From Psychrobacter sp. UBA5136 (lineage in GTDB: Bacteria; Pseudomonadota; Gammaproteobacteria; Pseudomonadales; Moraxellaceae), in contig NZ_DHYG01000053.1 of NCBI RefSeq assembly GCF_002414005.1, positions 62,001-126,000 on the forward strand: a DNA stretch of 64,000 nt, in the 5' to 3' direction. A model generated the notes under the pieces. The model made no database searches. It saw only the letters and a program-made list of their open reading frames with translations, and had not been told where the DNA came from. Shown in pieces: positions 52,271 through 62,500 of the stretch (position 1 is its first letter; the number at the start of each line of letters is the position of its first letter). The position numbers and the translations under genes are program-made.

Positions 52271-53239
52271 ATGCGCTTGAACGCTGCTATGCAAAAAATA
52301 CACGAACGAGCCCCAAAACTTGGCAAAGCAATGTCGCTTGCCACAGCAAGTGGGGTCATCGCTGCCAATAGCTTTGGCGGTAGCATTCCGTTATGGCTCA
52401 TGGGCGTGAGTAAAATCATCACAGGCGCCCCTATCGCTGATAAAACAGTAATTAAAATCGCTGACCACTGGATTAGTAGCAATAATGCCCTGATCGATAC
52501 TATTTTGCCCCGTAAAGACTGGCGCATTAACTTGCCGGACGATGTGCGTATGGACGGTAAATACCTGCTCGTCAGTAACCATCAATCTTGGGTAGATACC
52601 AGCATCGTGCAATACATCAGTGAAAAGCGCTTACCGCTGACGCGTTTTTTTACCAAGTTTGAGCTGATTTACATTCCCATCGTTGGGCAAGCGTTTTACT
52701 TTTTAGACTTTCCAATGATGCGCCGGCACTCTAAAGAAGCGGTTGCCAAAAACCCTGCCCTTAAAGGTAAAGATATCGAGGAAGCCAAGCGCGCTTGTGC
52801 CTTATTAAAAGATAAGCCGTTTACTTTGTTAAATTATCTAGAAGGCACACGCTTTACCCAAGAAAAACACGCTAAGCAAAACTCCCCCTATAAGCATCTG
52901 TTAAAACCACGCGCTGGCGGTTTATCGCTGGCCATTAACGCTTTGGGCGCTGACATCGATGGCATCTTAGATATGACCATCGTCTATCCCGACGGCGTGC
53001 CGAGTTATGGCGATTTATGGAAGGGCAATATCAAACGCTTGGGCGTCGATGTCCGTTATATCGACATACCCAAAGACCTGTTTGTGGGCATTCAAAACGG
53101 CGGCTATGAAAACGATGACGCTATCAAAGCGCAAATGTTTGATTGGGTCGAGCAAATTTGGCAGCAAAAAGACCAACGCATTACAAAAATGCTCGCTGAG
53201 TTTGATGAAAGAGAGGCCGCTCAAACATCAAATACTTAG
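52271..53239 (+). CDS. LPLAT-family acyltransferase (YihG-like)
   Basis: A 322-residue membrane-associated lysophospholipid acyltransferase. The catalytic motif is LLVSNHQSWVDTSIVQ (NHxSWxD), the glycerolipid-binding motif is NYLEGTRFTQEKH (EGTR), and later comes a hydrophobic ADIDGILDMTIVYPDG. An N-terminal ~25 residue amphipathic segment and one helix precede it. Layout matches YihG/YihG-like 1-acyl-glycerophosphate acyltransferases. ATG at 52271 has AAGGGA upstream; the TTG two codons earlier is less likely. Confidence 0.9.
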   Translation: MRLNAAMQKIHERAPKLGKAMSLATASGVIAANSFGGSIPLWLMGVSKIITGAPIADKTVIKIADHWISSNNALIDTILPRKDWRINLPDDVRMDGKYLLVSNHQSWVDTSIVQYISEKRLPLTRFFTKFELIYIPIVGQAFYFLDFPMMRRHSKEAVAKNPALKGKDIEEAKRACALLKDKPFTLLNYLEGTRFTQEKHAKQNSPYKHLLKPRAGGLSLAINALGADIDGILDMTIVYPDGVPSYGDLWKGNIKRLGVDVRYIDIPKDLFVGIQNGGYENDDAIKAQMFDWVEQIWQQKDQRITKMLAEFDEREAAQTSNT

Positions 53240-53513
53240 CATAATATTCAAAACTCTCTCTTCTTTCAGTCGGCTAACTGGTCGACTGATGGTATATCAA
53301 ATTTTTTATACAAAAGGTTTTTCTGCAAAAGGTTTTCATGCATAAGGATTTTGTATAAATAGATAAGGGATAAAATACCAAATTATAATGGTTGATGGCT
53401 TGTTTTTTGGCATGATTCATTGATAATGTGAATAACCGTTAAAACTCGCTGCTTATTTGGTAGTGGTTGGCGTAAAGCGCTTCACTACTGAGCCATTTAT
53501 TATTTAATAAGGT

Positions 53514-54614
53514 ATGACTGTGCCCGCCTCTTCTACTACCAGCGCGCCTATAGAACCAACGCCCGCGCTCAATCAGTCCTCAGATTTATCGCATAGCCCG
53601 CCGCCAAAACCAAACCGTCCCAAGCCCAATCGCTTGAAGCTGACCTACGATATCGTGATGATTATCGCCATCAGTATTGATTTATTACTCATCAGTATTG
53701 ACGCTATCTTGATGAGTAATTTTAGTAGCAATACGGCGCCGCGTTTAGCAATGAGCGAGACACTAAATTGGTACCAAAACCATGTCCATGATTCGTTACG
53801 AACCGCAGGCGGCTTCTTTACCCTATTTTTGATTGCTGAGCTGCTGTTACGCTGGGCGACTGCCATTAAACAAAAAATTTATTACCGCTGGTTCTTCTTC
53901 CCTTTTGTGCATTGGTACGAGGTATTGGGCTGTTTCCCGCAGCTGCGCGCGCTGCGTTTATTTCGCGCCGTGATTATTGGACGCCGCTTATATCAGCTGG
54001 GTTATCAGGTATTGCCGCAGCCGTGGATCAATCGCATTAATTTTTATATCAATTTACTGTTAGAAGAATTGTCTGACCGCGTCATCTTAACCACCATTCA
54101 GACCTTTCGCCAGCAGCTAACCGATCCTAAAATGCATAAGTCGTTTATTGACTCTACTATCGCGCGCAATCGTGATGAGATTGAAGCGGCGGTGCTATCG
54201 CTACTGCGTACCGAGCTGGCGCCAAAGTTGCAAGCCTTAACCGAATCATCGGGTGGCGGTGCTATGATTGCCACGGAAATGGGCAACGCGATTAAAGAGG
54301 GGCTGGCCAATACGCCTGAGCTACGCCGCTATCTACGCATGATACCCATTGCCGGCACTTTAATTGAATCTCAGCTCCAGCATGTCGGGCACAATATTGG
54401 CGAAAACGTGGTGTATGCGCTAAACGAGCGCCTGCTTGACGCCGAACGTATCGATGCTTTAATGGTTGCTATTGCCAGCGGCGTCGCTCAAATCGATACC
54501 GATAACAGCGCCCTTGATACGTTAATCGCAAGCATCATCGCTGATGGTCTGGATGAATTTGAAGCGCAAATAAAGGTTCAGCAATGGAAGCATCAGGACA
54601 TGCTTAATTTATAA
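53514..54614 (+). CDS. Predicted membrane protein with S4-like segment
   Basis: About 366 residues. A Pro/Ser-rich N-terminus (to residue 42) is followed by helices IVMIIAISIDLLLISIDAIL, GGFFTLFLIAELLLRWA and FFFPFVHWYEVLGCFPQ. A segment with Arg every third residue (LRALRLFRAVIIGRRL) resembles the S4 helix of voltage-sensor domains. The rest is a soluble helical region with no pore motif. I know no function. GTG at 53520 is spaced better from AAGG than the ATG at 53514, so the start is uncertain. It is 123 bases before minC on the same strand. Confidence 0.7.
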   Translation: MTVPASSTTSAPIEPTPALNQSSDLSHSPPPKPNRPKPNRLKLTYDIVMIIAISIDLLLISIDAILMSNFSSNTAPRLAMSETLNWYQNHVHDSLRTAGGFFTLFLIAELLLRWATAIKQKIYYRWFFFPFVHWYEVLGCFPQLRALRLFRAVIIGRRLYQLGYQVLPQPWINRINFYINLLLEELSDRVILTTIQTFRQQLTDPKMHKSFIDSTIARNRDEIEAAVLSLLRTELAPKLQALTESSGGGAMIATEMGNAIKEGLANTPELRRYLRMIPIAGTLIESQLQHVGHNIGENVVYALNERLLDAERIDALMVAIASGVAQIDTDNSALDTLIASIIADGLDEFEAQIKVQQWKHQDMLNL

Positions 54615-54737
54615 TGATTTTAATAAGAACCAGATCTTTTAATAATCATACTTTTAATAACCAGACTTTGATGCTATATGCCGAGGCAAAAACGGCACAT
54701 TGAACACTGCAACACGACCATTTTTGAGGATTCATAT

Positions 54738-55652
54738 ATGACGATTTCAAACGATAAACAGCAGGCGCTTGACTCACCTACCACGCCCGCTTTGGCATTT
54801 TACGGCAAGATGTTGACCTTTTCGCGGCTACAGTTTAGCACCGATGATTTTGCGGCGATTGCTGACCAGCTTGATAGCACGCTCAGCAATAAAAACAGCA
54901 ATATCCCTGTGTTGATTGATAGCGATGTTGAGCAAGATTTATCGGCGCTGGTAGAGCTACTTTGGTCGTGGGGTTTGCAACCTATCGGCGTGGTTACGGG
55001 TGTACTTGATGAGCAAGCACGTAAGCTGCGCTTAGCAATATTCCCAGCGGACGGCAAACGTATCGAGCGCATTTTGCCCAGTAAAAAAGTCACTACGCAG
55101 CTAAGCCAAGTCGCTGCTACTGAAGCGAATACCCAGTCGGCTGTATCTACTAACGACACGGTAAACAGTAGCGCTGACTATAATAGCGCTGACCATACAA
55201 CAACTGCCGAGCAGGCGAGCTCAACAGCGCGTAGCCAGACGGCTGCCGCAACCGAAGCCGATGAGTCAGCTAGAGCCCCGTTGACCGCAGAAACGCTCAT
55301 CAGCGCTGAGCATATTACCAGTCTTATTTATGATCAAATGCTACGCTCGGGCCAAAGCCTTAACCATGTTGGCGGCGATTTAATTTTAACCAATAGCGTC
55401 AATAGCGGCGCCGAAGCCATTACCGACAATAACCTGCACGTCTATGGCCGCGCCCAAGGCCGCCTGGTCGCAGGCGCGACGGGTGATAAAGACGCGCGTA
55501 TTTTCTGCCAAGTGTTTAACCCTTCTTTGGTATCAGTCGCTGGTACTTACTGCCTGCGCGACAATTTGCCCGAACATGTGATTGATAAATCCGTTGAAGT
55601 GCGTTATTTAGAAGGTCAGGGCTTGGTCTTTACCGTTATGGACAATGCTTAA
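54738..55652 (+). CDS. minC: Septum site-determining protein MinC
   Basis: A 304-residue FtsZ inhibitor. The N-terminal domain (about residues 15-100: AFYGKMLTFSRLQFSTDDFA) is joined by an 80-residue Ala/Ser/Thr-rich linker to the C-terminal beta-helix domain: GQSLNHVGGDLILTNSVNSG, EAITDNNLHVYGRAQGRLVA and RIFCQVFNPSLVSVAG, which binds MinD and FtsZ. The linker is longer than in E. coli (231 residues in all). GAGGA lies seven bases before the ATG at 54738; the in-frame start at 54678 is not supported. Confidence 0.95.
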   Translation: MTISNDKQQALDSPTTPALAFYGKMLTFSRLQFSTDDFAAIADQLDSTLSNKNSNIPVLIDSDVEQDLSALVELLWSWGLQPIGVVTGVLDEQARKLRLAIFPADGKRIERILPSKKVTTQLSQVAATEANTQSAVSTNDTVNSSADYNSADHTTTAEQASSTARSQTAAATEADESARAPLTAETLISAEHITSLIYDQMLRSGQSLNHVGGDLILTNSVNSGAEAITDNNLHVYGRAQGRLVAGATGDKDARIFCQVFNPSLVSVAGTYCLRDNLPEHVIDKSVEVRYLEGQGLVFTVMDNA

Positions 55653-56071
55653 GTCAGTTTTATGTTAAATTGTTCAAAGACTTTAACTCATCAATGTTAG
55701 TTTAGCGCTGCTGATTTAAGACTGTTGGTTTAGTACTTTTGTTTTAGATAAGCTGAGTAATAAATTCTAAATTGGCTGCCCAAGTAGCATGGTTAATATT
55801 ATAGTAAGTTTATTTAACAAAATTGCGCTATGATGAATTTTTAGCTCTGCCACTATTTACCAGCTTATATGTGCTGCGCTGACATAAAGGTGATATAGCG
55901 GCTGTTTTTTATGCTTAACTACAGACCGGCTATAAGTTTTTGTATATTTATGCTAGGCTTACGCTCGCAGATAGCACATATACGCTAGATAAACGACGAA
56001 TAATTGTGCTACTTTATATCTATACTGTTTCATCTCATAAATATCCCATCAATTCATAGGAGTGTGCCATT
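55653..56071. other. Long gap between minC and minD
   Basis: 419 bases where minC and minD are usually closely spaced. No coding sequence or clear terminator. Presumably it holds a promoter for minDE, but no consensus stands out. Confidence 0.55.
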
Positions 56072-56884
56072 GTGGCGAAGATTGTTGTAATCACTTCGGG
56101 TAAAGGCGGTGTGGGCAAAACCACGACCAGCGCTTCTTTTGCTGCCGGTTTAGCATTACGTGGCTATAAGACAGTTGTTATCGATTTTGATGTAGGCTTA
56201 CGTAATCTGGACTTGATTATGGGCTGCGAAAATCGAATTGTTTATGACTTTGTCGATGTTATCAATGGTAATGCCCGCTTATCTCAAGCGCTGGTAAAAG
56301 ACAAGCAACTAGAAAACTTATACATTCTACCCGCCAGTCAAACGCGCGATAAAGATGCGTTAACGGACGAAGGCGTGGCAGAAGTCATGGATGAGCTATC
56401 CAAGCAGTTTGACTATATCATTTGTGACTCGCCTGCTGGTATCGAGCGCGGTGCCCAGCTTGCGATGTATCATGCTGATGAAGCCATTATTGTCACCAAC
56501 CCTGAAATATCTTCAGTACGTGACTCGGACCGTATTATTGGTATTTTGCAAAGCCAAACCAAAAAAGTGGCTGAAAACCAAGGGACGGTACGTGAACATC
56601 TTATCATCACTCGCTACAATGCAGACCGCGCAGCCGCTAACGAGATGATGGATATCAATACCATCTCTAACGATATTCTAAAGGTGCCGTTACTGGGTGT
56701 GGTTCCTGAAAGCCATTCTGTGCTTGAGGCATCTAACCACGGTGAGCCTGTGATTCATTATACCGACTCTGTCGCTGGACAATGCTATGACGATATCGTT
56801 GCCCGTTTCTTAGGGGAAGAGCGTCCATTACGTCACATTGATGTGAAGAAGAAAAGTCTATTACAGCGCTGGTTTGGGGGTTAA
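56072..56884 (+). CDS. minD: Septum site-determining ATPase MinD
   Basis: A 270-residue ParA-type ATPase. Deviant Walker A KGGVGKTT (residues 10-17), switch I region DFDVGLRNLDL, Walker B with YIICDSPAGIE, and the C-terminal membrane-targeting amphipathic helix KKKSLLQRWFGG. It recruits MinC to the membrane and oscillates with MinE. Start is GTG at 56072 with AGGAG about nine bases upstream. Confidence 0.97.
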   Translation: MAKIVVITSGKGGVGKTTTSASFAAGLALRGYKTVVIDFDVGLRNLDLIMGCENRIVYDFVDVINGNARLSQALVKDKQLENLYILPASQTRDKDALTDEGVAEVMDELSKQFDYIICDSPAGIERGAQLAMYHADEAIIVTNPEISSVRDSDRIIGILQSQTKKVAENQGTVREHLIITRYNADRAAANEMMDINTISNDILKVPLLGVVPESHSVLEASNHGEPVIHYTDSVAGQCYDDIVARFLGEERPLRHIDVKKKSLLQRWFGG

Positions 56885-56886
56885 GA

Positions 56887-57177
56887 ATGAGTAAGAAAAA
56901 AGGATTTTGGAGTAGCCTATTTGGTACTGACGACAGCAGTAATACTGGCAGCGCCAACATGGCAACTGAGCGTCTAAAGGTCATCGTTGCCAGCGAAAAT
57001 CGCTTGAACAATCGCTTGACCACTGACCGTATCGAAAAAATGAAACGTGAAATACTAGAAGTGGTTAATAAGTACGTCAACGGTGTGCAGATTGATGATG
57101 TCAATATCAATCACCGCTCTGAAGACAGCTTAGACGTGCTCGAGATGAATATCAGTTTGCCTGAACATAAAAAGTAG
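56887..57177 (+). CDS. minE: Cell division topological specificity factor MinE
   Basis: A 96-residue MinE: N-terminal membrane-targeting and anti-MinCD region (ATERLKVIVASENRLNNRL), then the dimerisation domain from EILEVVNKYVNGVQI to EMNISLPEH. It stimulates MinD ATPase activity and sets the Min oscillation. The ATG begins two bases after the minD stop, so the two are translationally coupled. Confidence 0.96.
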   Translation: MSKKKGFWSSLFGTDDSSNTGSANMATERLKVIVASENRLNNRLTTDRIEKMKREILEVVNKYVNGVQIDDVNINHRSEDSLDVLEMNISLPEHKK

Positions 57178-57217
57178 GCTGCTTAACCTTATATTTATAC
57201 ATTTTACTTATACAAAG

Positions 57218-57245
57218 AAAAGCCCTAAGCAGATACTTAGGGCTT
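57218..57245. terminator. Terminator between minE and the cytochrome b561 gene
   Basis: AAAGCCCTAAG-type arms (57218-57229 with 57236-57247), six-base loop, T run after; convergent genes on both sides. Confidence 0.85.
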
Positions 57246-57283
57246 TTTTATGCGCGTTTTTTCTTATCTTTTTCTTTAAGCTT

Positions 57284-57811
57284 CTATTTTATACGCGCCA
57301 TAATATTGTCTTTTTTGATAAATTGATGGTGTAAAGCGGCGGCAATATGAAGCAAAGTAAAAGCGATAAGCATTGGCCACAAAACATCAGTATGCCAATC
57401 ATTGTAAAGCCGTGCCAAACCCCTATCTGGCGTAACAAAGACAGGAATTTGAAATAAACCAAAGACGTCAACCGCTCGGCCGCCATAGACAGTCATGAGT
57501 AGTCCTGCAATGGGCATAGCGATTAATAAAGCATATAAAACAAAGTGAGATAGGTGAGATATGAACACTTGCCATTTTGGCATTACGACCGCTGGCGGCG
57601 CTTTGGTAAACACGCGACTGATCACGCGGGCAATCGTCCAAAATAACAAACTGACCCCAAACGCTTTGTGCAAGCCGATATAGACCTTGCTATCAAGATT
57701 GTCATATAAAAGTATCATGATCCAAGTGATCAGTAATAAAATGGCGCTAACCCAGTGAAAAATTCGACTAGCAACCGACCACCTTGTTAGATTTGAATGG
57801 ACGTTATTCAT
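57284..57811 (-). CDS. Cytochrome b561
   Basis: About 175 residues with four transmembrane helices and heme-ligand His residues in VASRIFHWVSAILL, GLHKAFGVSLLFW, ISHLSHFVLYALL and AFTLLHIAAALHHQF. Bacterial cytochrome b561 (CybB type) transfers electrons from ubiquinol, with superoxide:ubiquinone oxidoreductase activity shown for E. coli. I choose the ATG at 57811 (MNNVHS) over a GTG at 57826, though the AGGGG site is somewhat far. Confidence 0.9.
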   Translation of the reverse strand: MNNVHSNLTRWSVASRIFHWVSAILLLITWIMILLYDNLDSKVYIGLHKAFGVSLLFWTIARVISRVFTKAPPAVVMPKWQVFISHLSHFVLYALLIAMPIAGLLMTVYGGRAVDVFGLFQIPVFVTPDRGLARLYNDWHTDVLWPMLIAFTLLHIAAALHHQFIKKDNIMARIK

Positions 57812-58015
57812 AGTGTATTTTATCACCCCTATTGCTCATTGTGCGCATTGTGCTCATCGGTGCTGACTGAAGCTGATGAAATGACATTGATAAACAGCGA
57901 TTGATAAACAGCTATGCGCCGACAAAGAAGCGTTTTAATGTTTTATCTCAAAGCTAATTATGCTATCTCAGAGCTAATGATAAAGACCAGTATGACAAGC
58001 GTAACCATGAGCAAA

Positions 58016-58519
58016 CTAGCTGTCTAAATCAACCAATTGATGGGCGATTTTATCCAAATCTGGCACCAAGTAAAGCGTATTATCAATCATCACCGTTTGA
58101 AAGAGGTAGGATAACACAACATCTTCTTGTACGCGCTGCTGAACCTTATCGATTTTGCGCTCTGCATTGATAAAATGCTCAGGCAGATCGACATCTTTGA
58201 CATCAGAGATACGTGCCTGTAGTTGGCGCAGCTCGCCTGCCGTCTGTAGCGCGATACGGTGCGCGGCCGTGTTCCCTTCTAAGACAATCATTTTATCCGG
58301 CGTGTGATGACGCGGCAATAGGTGGAATACAGCGACCTCTTGTTGTTGCCACTCATAATTCCACGTATATTCGCTGCACTCATCGACACTTAAAATCAGG
58401 CTACTAGGAATAATCCAATCAGGTTGGTCGACTGCTGGCACAATCGTCACGTCGAGCATACCATTATTAGTGGTCAATAAGCTCACGGCCTCAAACGAGT
58501 GTTTTAAAATCTGTTTCAT
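58016..58519 (-). CDS. CheW-like protein of the Chp system (ChpC-like)
   Basis: A 167-residue CheW-like adaptor. VDQPDWIIPSSLILSVDE and EVAVFHLLPRHHTPDKMIVL resemble divergent CheW folds, and the end (YLVPDLDKIAHQLVDL) is typical of ChpC. It overlaps the CheB-like gene by four bases. By gene order (chpA, chpB, chpC) it should link a receptor to the ChpA kinase of the type IV pilus / cAMP pathway. Confidence 0.78.
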   Translation of the reverse strand: MKQILKHSFEAVSLLTTNNGMLDVTIVPAVDQPDWIIPSSLILSVDECSEYTWNYEWQQQEVAVFHLLPRHHTPDKMIVLEGNTAAHRIALQTAGELRQLQARISDVKDVDLPEHFINAERKIDKVQQRVQEDVVLSYLFQTVMIDNTLYLVPDLDKIAHQLVDLDS

Positions 58520-59580
58520 AAGTCGCTCACAATAAATGGATCCGAAGAGGCGTTCACTGCCCTCTCAGCAATGTAATGGGTAAGTTTTTCTGCTAAGGCT
58601 TGGGGACTGCCGACAAACTGACAATATCCTGAATCAATAATGGCCTGCGGCTGACTAGGGCAAGCGCTTGAGCTCGGGTCTTGCGCCCACAACTGGCTAT
58701 CATTATCTTGGATTAAGTCTAAATATTGCGTACCATCATTGCCCATCCCTGAAAATATAATATTGATCAGCTCACTGCCATAAACGTCACTGGTGTTTTT
58801 CAAGATTTGACCGATAGCGGGCTTATAATCGCCCTCCCAAGCTTGATCTACTAAGATAATACGTCCAGTTGAATCGCAGATAATTTGTTTATCAATAGGC
58901 ACAATAAGGCATTGTCCGCTGCGCAAACGCTGAGAGGTGGTAATCAGCTGACAGCGCCACTTATTATGACGATTGAGTATGCGTGGCAGGGTACCTATCA
59001 TGGTTTGGTTAAAATGATGGGCCAATAGAATACTTACAGGTAGCGCAGGCGATAAATGGTCTAAAAATTCTTTGACCGCACTAGGACCGCCCATTGAAGC
59101 GCCTAAAAATACCACATAATGCCAATCATTGGCTTCATTTTTGTAGGCAGTGTCTTTATAGTTAGTGCCTTTATAAGCAGGACTCTCATAAGCCGTATTA
59201 TTTACTAGCATAGGCAGCGCCAGCATTTGCGCAAGCTTACGCTTGAGTTTACGCTGCCACTTGGCGTATTGCTGGGCTTCATTAAGATACGGTGCCTGAC
59301 TAAAACCTACCAACACCGCAGCAGGTTTAGCGGCGGTGGTCGCTGTCGCCATATAATCATCGTAATCACCATCTATGAGCCAAATATCGATAGCCGTGGC
59401 ATAGCTGTTAGACTTATCTTGCAACTGCGCCCGCGATAGGCAGTCAACTAGCTGCAAACCACAACTGCGCACAGTATCTGAAAAAGCCATGCGCTGATGA
59501 TGATCTTCTGCGACGACTAATACCTTGATATCACTTTTATGCTTATTCTTTAGCGCCAAGGCATGTACCTTATCCTTCAT
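58516..59580 (-). CDS. Chemotaxis methylesterase of the Chp system (ChpB-like)
   Basis: A 354-residue CheB-type protein. The N-terminal ~130 residues look like a degenerate receiver (VLVVAEDHHQRMAFSDTVR, WLIDGDYDDY). The C-terminal methylesterase domain has the catalytic triad: Ser in LGASMGGPSAV, His in LAHHFNQTM, Asp in SGMGNDGTQ. It removes methyl groups from the Chp chemoreceptor. Overlaps the kinase gene by 11 bases. Confidence 0.88.
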   Translation of the reverse strand: MKDKVHALALKNKHKSDIKVLVVAEDHHQRMAFSDTVRSCGLQLVDCLSRAQLQDKSNSYATAIDIWLIDGDYDDYMATATTAAKPAAVLVGFSQAPYLNEAQQYAKWQRKLKRKLAQMLALPMLVNNTAYESPAYKGTNYKDTAYKNEANDWHYVVFLGASMGGPSAVKEFLDHLSPALPVSILLAHHFNQTMIGTLPRILNRHNKWRCQLITTSQRLRSGQCLIVPIDKQIICDSTGRIILVDQAWEGDYKPAIGQILKNTSDVYGSELINIIFSGMGNDGTQYLDLIQDNDSQLWAQDPSSSACPSQPQAIIDSGYCQFVGSPQALAEKLTHYIAERAVNASSDPFIVSDL

Positions 59581-62500
59581 TAACTAAGCCAGCCTCTGTA
59601 CCCAACAACGCTTGGATTTTATTAAGAAGCTGATTTTCTTGGAAAGGTTTGCCCATGTAGTCATTGACGCCAATCTCATACGCGCGTTCGCGATGCTTTT
59701 CACCAGTCCGTGAGGTAATCATAATGATAGGCAAATGTTGCAGGCGTCTATTGTGGCGAACTTGTGTCGCAACTTCGAAACCATCCATTCGCGGCATTTC
59801 AATATCAAGTAGCATCAAGTCTGGTGTGGTTTCTTGTAAAATCTCAAGTGCATCGATACCATCTTTGGCAAGCACCACATTGAAGCCTTGACGTTCTAAG
59901 AAACGTGAGGTGACTTTTCGTACCGTGACTGAGTCATCGACGACCAAAATGGTGGCTTTAGATTCTGTACTGCTACGGACACCGATAGCAGGTTTTGCTC
60001 CTTCTTTCACCAAAGCGGCATTTCGCATCAACGCAATCAAATCAAGAATAAGCATTACCGAGCCGTCACCCATGATGGTCGCAGCTGAGATACCCGATAA
60101 ATTTGAGAACTGCTGTCCCAAAGGTTTTACCACGACTTCGATACGTGAGCCTGCGATTTGATCAACCTGTAGTGCCATATTTTGTCCACTACGGTTTTTG
60201 ATAATAATAAGCGGGACGCTGGTATTGGTATTAACGACCAGCTCATTGAGTTTATTACCTGATAAAATCTCATTTAAATAACGGACGCGATAATCGGTAC
60301 CTTCAAAGTTAAGCACGGCCGCACCTGACTGATAATAGTCGTAAATCTTTTCTGGATTGATACGTACTACCCGCTCAATCTGCACTAGCGGAATCGCATA
60401 ATATCGGTCGGCGGCGCGAACCACCAAAGCATCAGAGACGGCAACGGTAAGCGGCACACGCATCGTAAAGCGAGAGCCTTTACCAAGCTCTGAAACCACC
60501 GATACCGACCCGCCTAACTGACGAATCTCACTAATCACGACGTCCATGCCGACACCACGCCCTGATATTTGCGTCACCTGCTTACTGGTACTTAAACCGG
60601 CATTAAAGATATACTGCATGATATCAAGGTCGCTTAAACTGGTGTCTTCTGCGTCAATCAAACCTTGCGAGATGGCTTTATTGCGTACCGCTTCTACATC
60701 AATGCCGCGTCCATCATCGGTTAGCTGGATGACGATCTCACTACCTTCACGCAGTACTTCTAAGGTGATTTGTCCACTGCGCTCTTTGCCCGCCTCTAGG
60801 CGCGCCGCCACAGTTTCAATGCCGTGATCGACAGCGTTTCTTAACATGTGCTCAAGCGGCGAGGTAATACGCTCTAGAATGGTTCTATCCATCTCGTCAT
60901 CAGCATTGATAATCTTTAGCTCAACCGATTTATTAAGCTCATTGGCCGTTTGACGCACGACACGCTCAAGCCTTGGCGTCAGGCGCGTAAATGGAACCAT
61001 CCGCGAATTCATCAAACCATCTTGAAGCTCAGTTTGCGTCCGCGATAATTGCAGTAACAGGCTTTCACTGTCGCGCATTTTTTCGAGTAAGGTATGATTA
61101 ATATCAACCAAATCCGAGGCCGACTCTGACAAAGACTTTGACAACTGATTTAGCGACGAGTATTGATCCATCTCGAGAGGATCAAAGCCTTCATGACTGA
61201 CCAATTCGTCATCGATCTGCGATAAAATCTGCGCCTCAAGCTCAATCTCCATCCGGCGCAACTGATCTGCCAAACGCTGTACGGTCGTGCCCATCTCTTC
61301 GATACTAGTGGTTAAACTACTCATGCCCATATCGATACGCGCACGGTTGATCGCCGACTCGCCCGATAGGTTAATCATATGCTCAATCAGGCCGCCTGAG
61401 ATACGAATCATCTCATTATTGCTGGCGTTGTGCTCCTGCTCGGCAGTATTAGCCACCATCGCTGGCATCTCACTGATATCTTTTTGGATATAGGTTGTTT
61501 CTTGCTTTTCTTTCGCAAGAAGAATGGCTTCACGCTGCGGTTGCAATGATTCTTTCGGTACCTGCTTTAAGCTGTCAGGGTTTTTGCTAAATTGCTGTAG
61601 CGCCTCAATTAATAAGTCAGGCGTTGGCGGATTCACCTGCTGCGCGAGAATAAACACGGCATCTGCCAGCCAGTCATGGCAAGCTACTAATAGCGCTAAA
61701 ACTTTTTTGGTAGCAGGACGGCGACGATCAATAAAATCGGTATAAACAGATTCCATCTCATGCGCAAGATCAGCAATACCACTTGCCGTCACCATACGCG
61801 CGCCACCTTTTAGGGTGTGTAAGTCGCGCTGTAGCGCCTGCAATGCAACCGTATCGCCTGCATCACTTAAAAACGCTTGCAGATATTCATTGCGGTTGGT
61901 CAGCGCTTCGGCTTCTTCTAAAAATACTTCCAAAATATCGGGGTCAGGCAAGCCGTGCGCCCATGATTGCTGAATGATTCTATCTAAGCTTAAAGTATCG
62001 GCGGCTTTTTCTATACGATGTGTGTATTCATCTGCCAGAATTTTTGGTTCCGCATCAACCTGATGCTTCGGCATCGGTACAATAAGTTGAACGGTGTTTG
62101 GCAACGCTGCCGCTTTTTCAAACCGCTGCAGCTGCTCAATCAGTTCCGGCGTAAAAAATGAGTGTTGATAGCGGACAATATGCGCCACTTGCAATGACAA
62201 CGTATCTTGCACGACTTGCATAATTTCAAGCCACTGCGCAGTTGGCACGCGTCTTTCTTCAACAAACGCCTCGTAAATGCTCTCTGCCTCATGGGTTAAA
62301 TCTCCAATACTACGAATACCTGCCATCCGCGCGCCACCTTTGATGGTATGCAGGTGGCGCTGTAAGACCTTTAAGGTATTGATATTACTAATATCAGCGC
62401 GCCATTTACTAAAGCTCTCATTGAGCGCATCATCAAGCTCTTGCGCTTCTTCTAAGAAGATTTCTAATAGCTCAATATCGGTATCGATCGTTTCAAGCGC

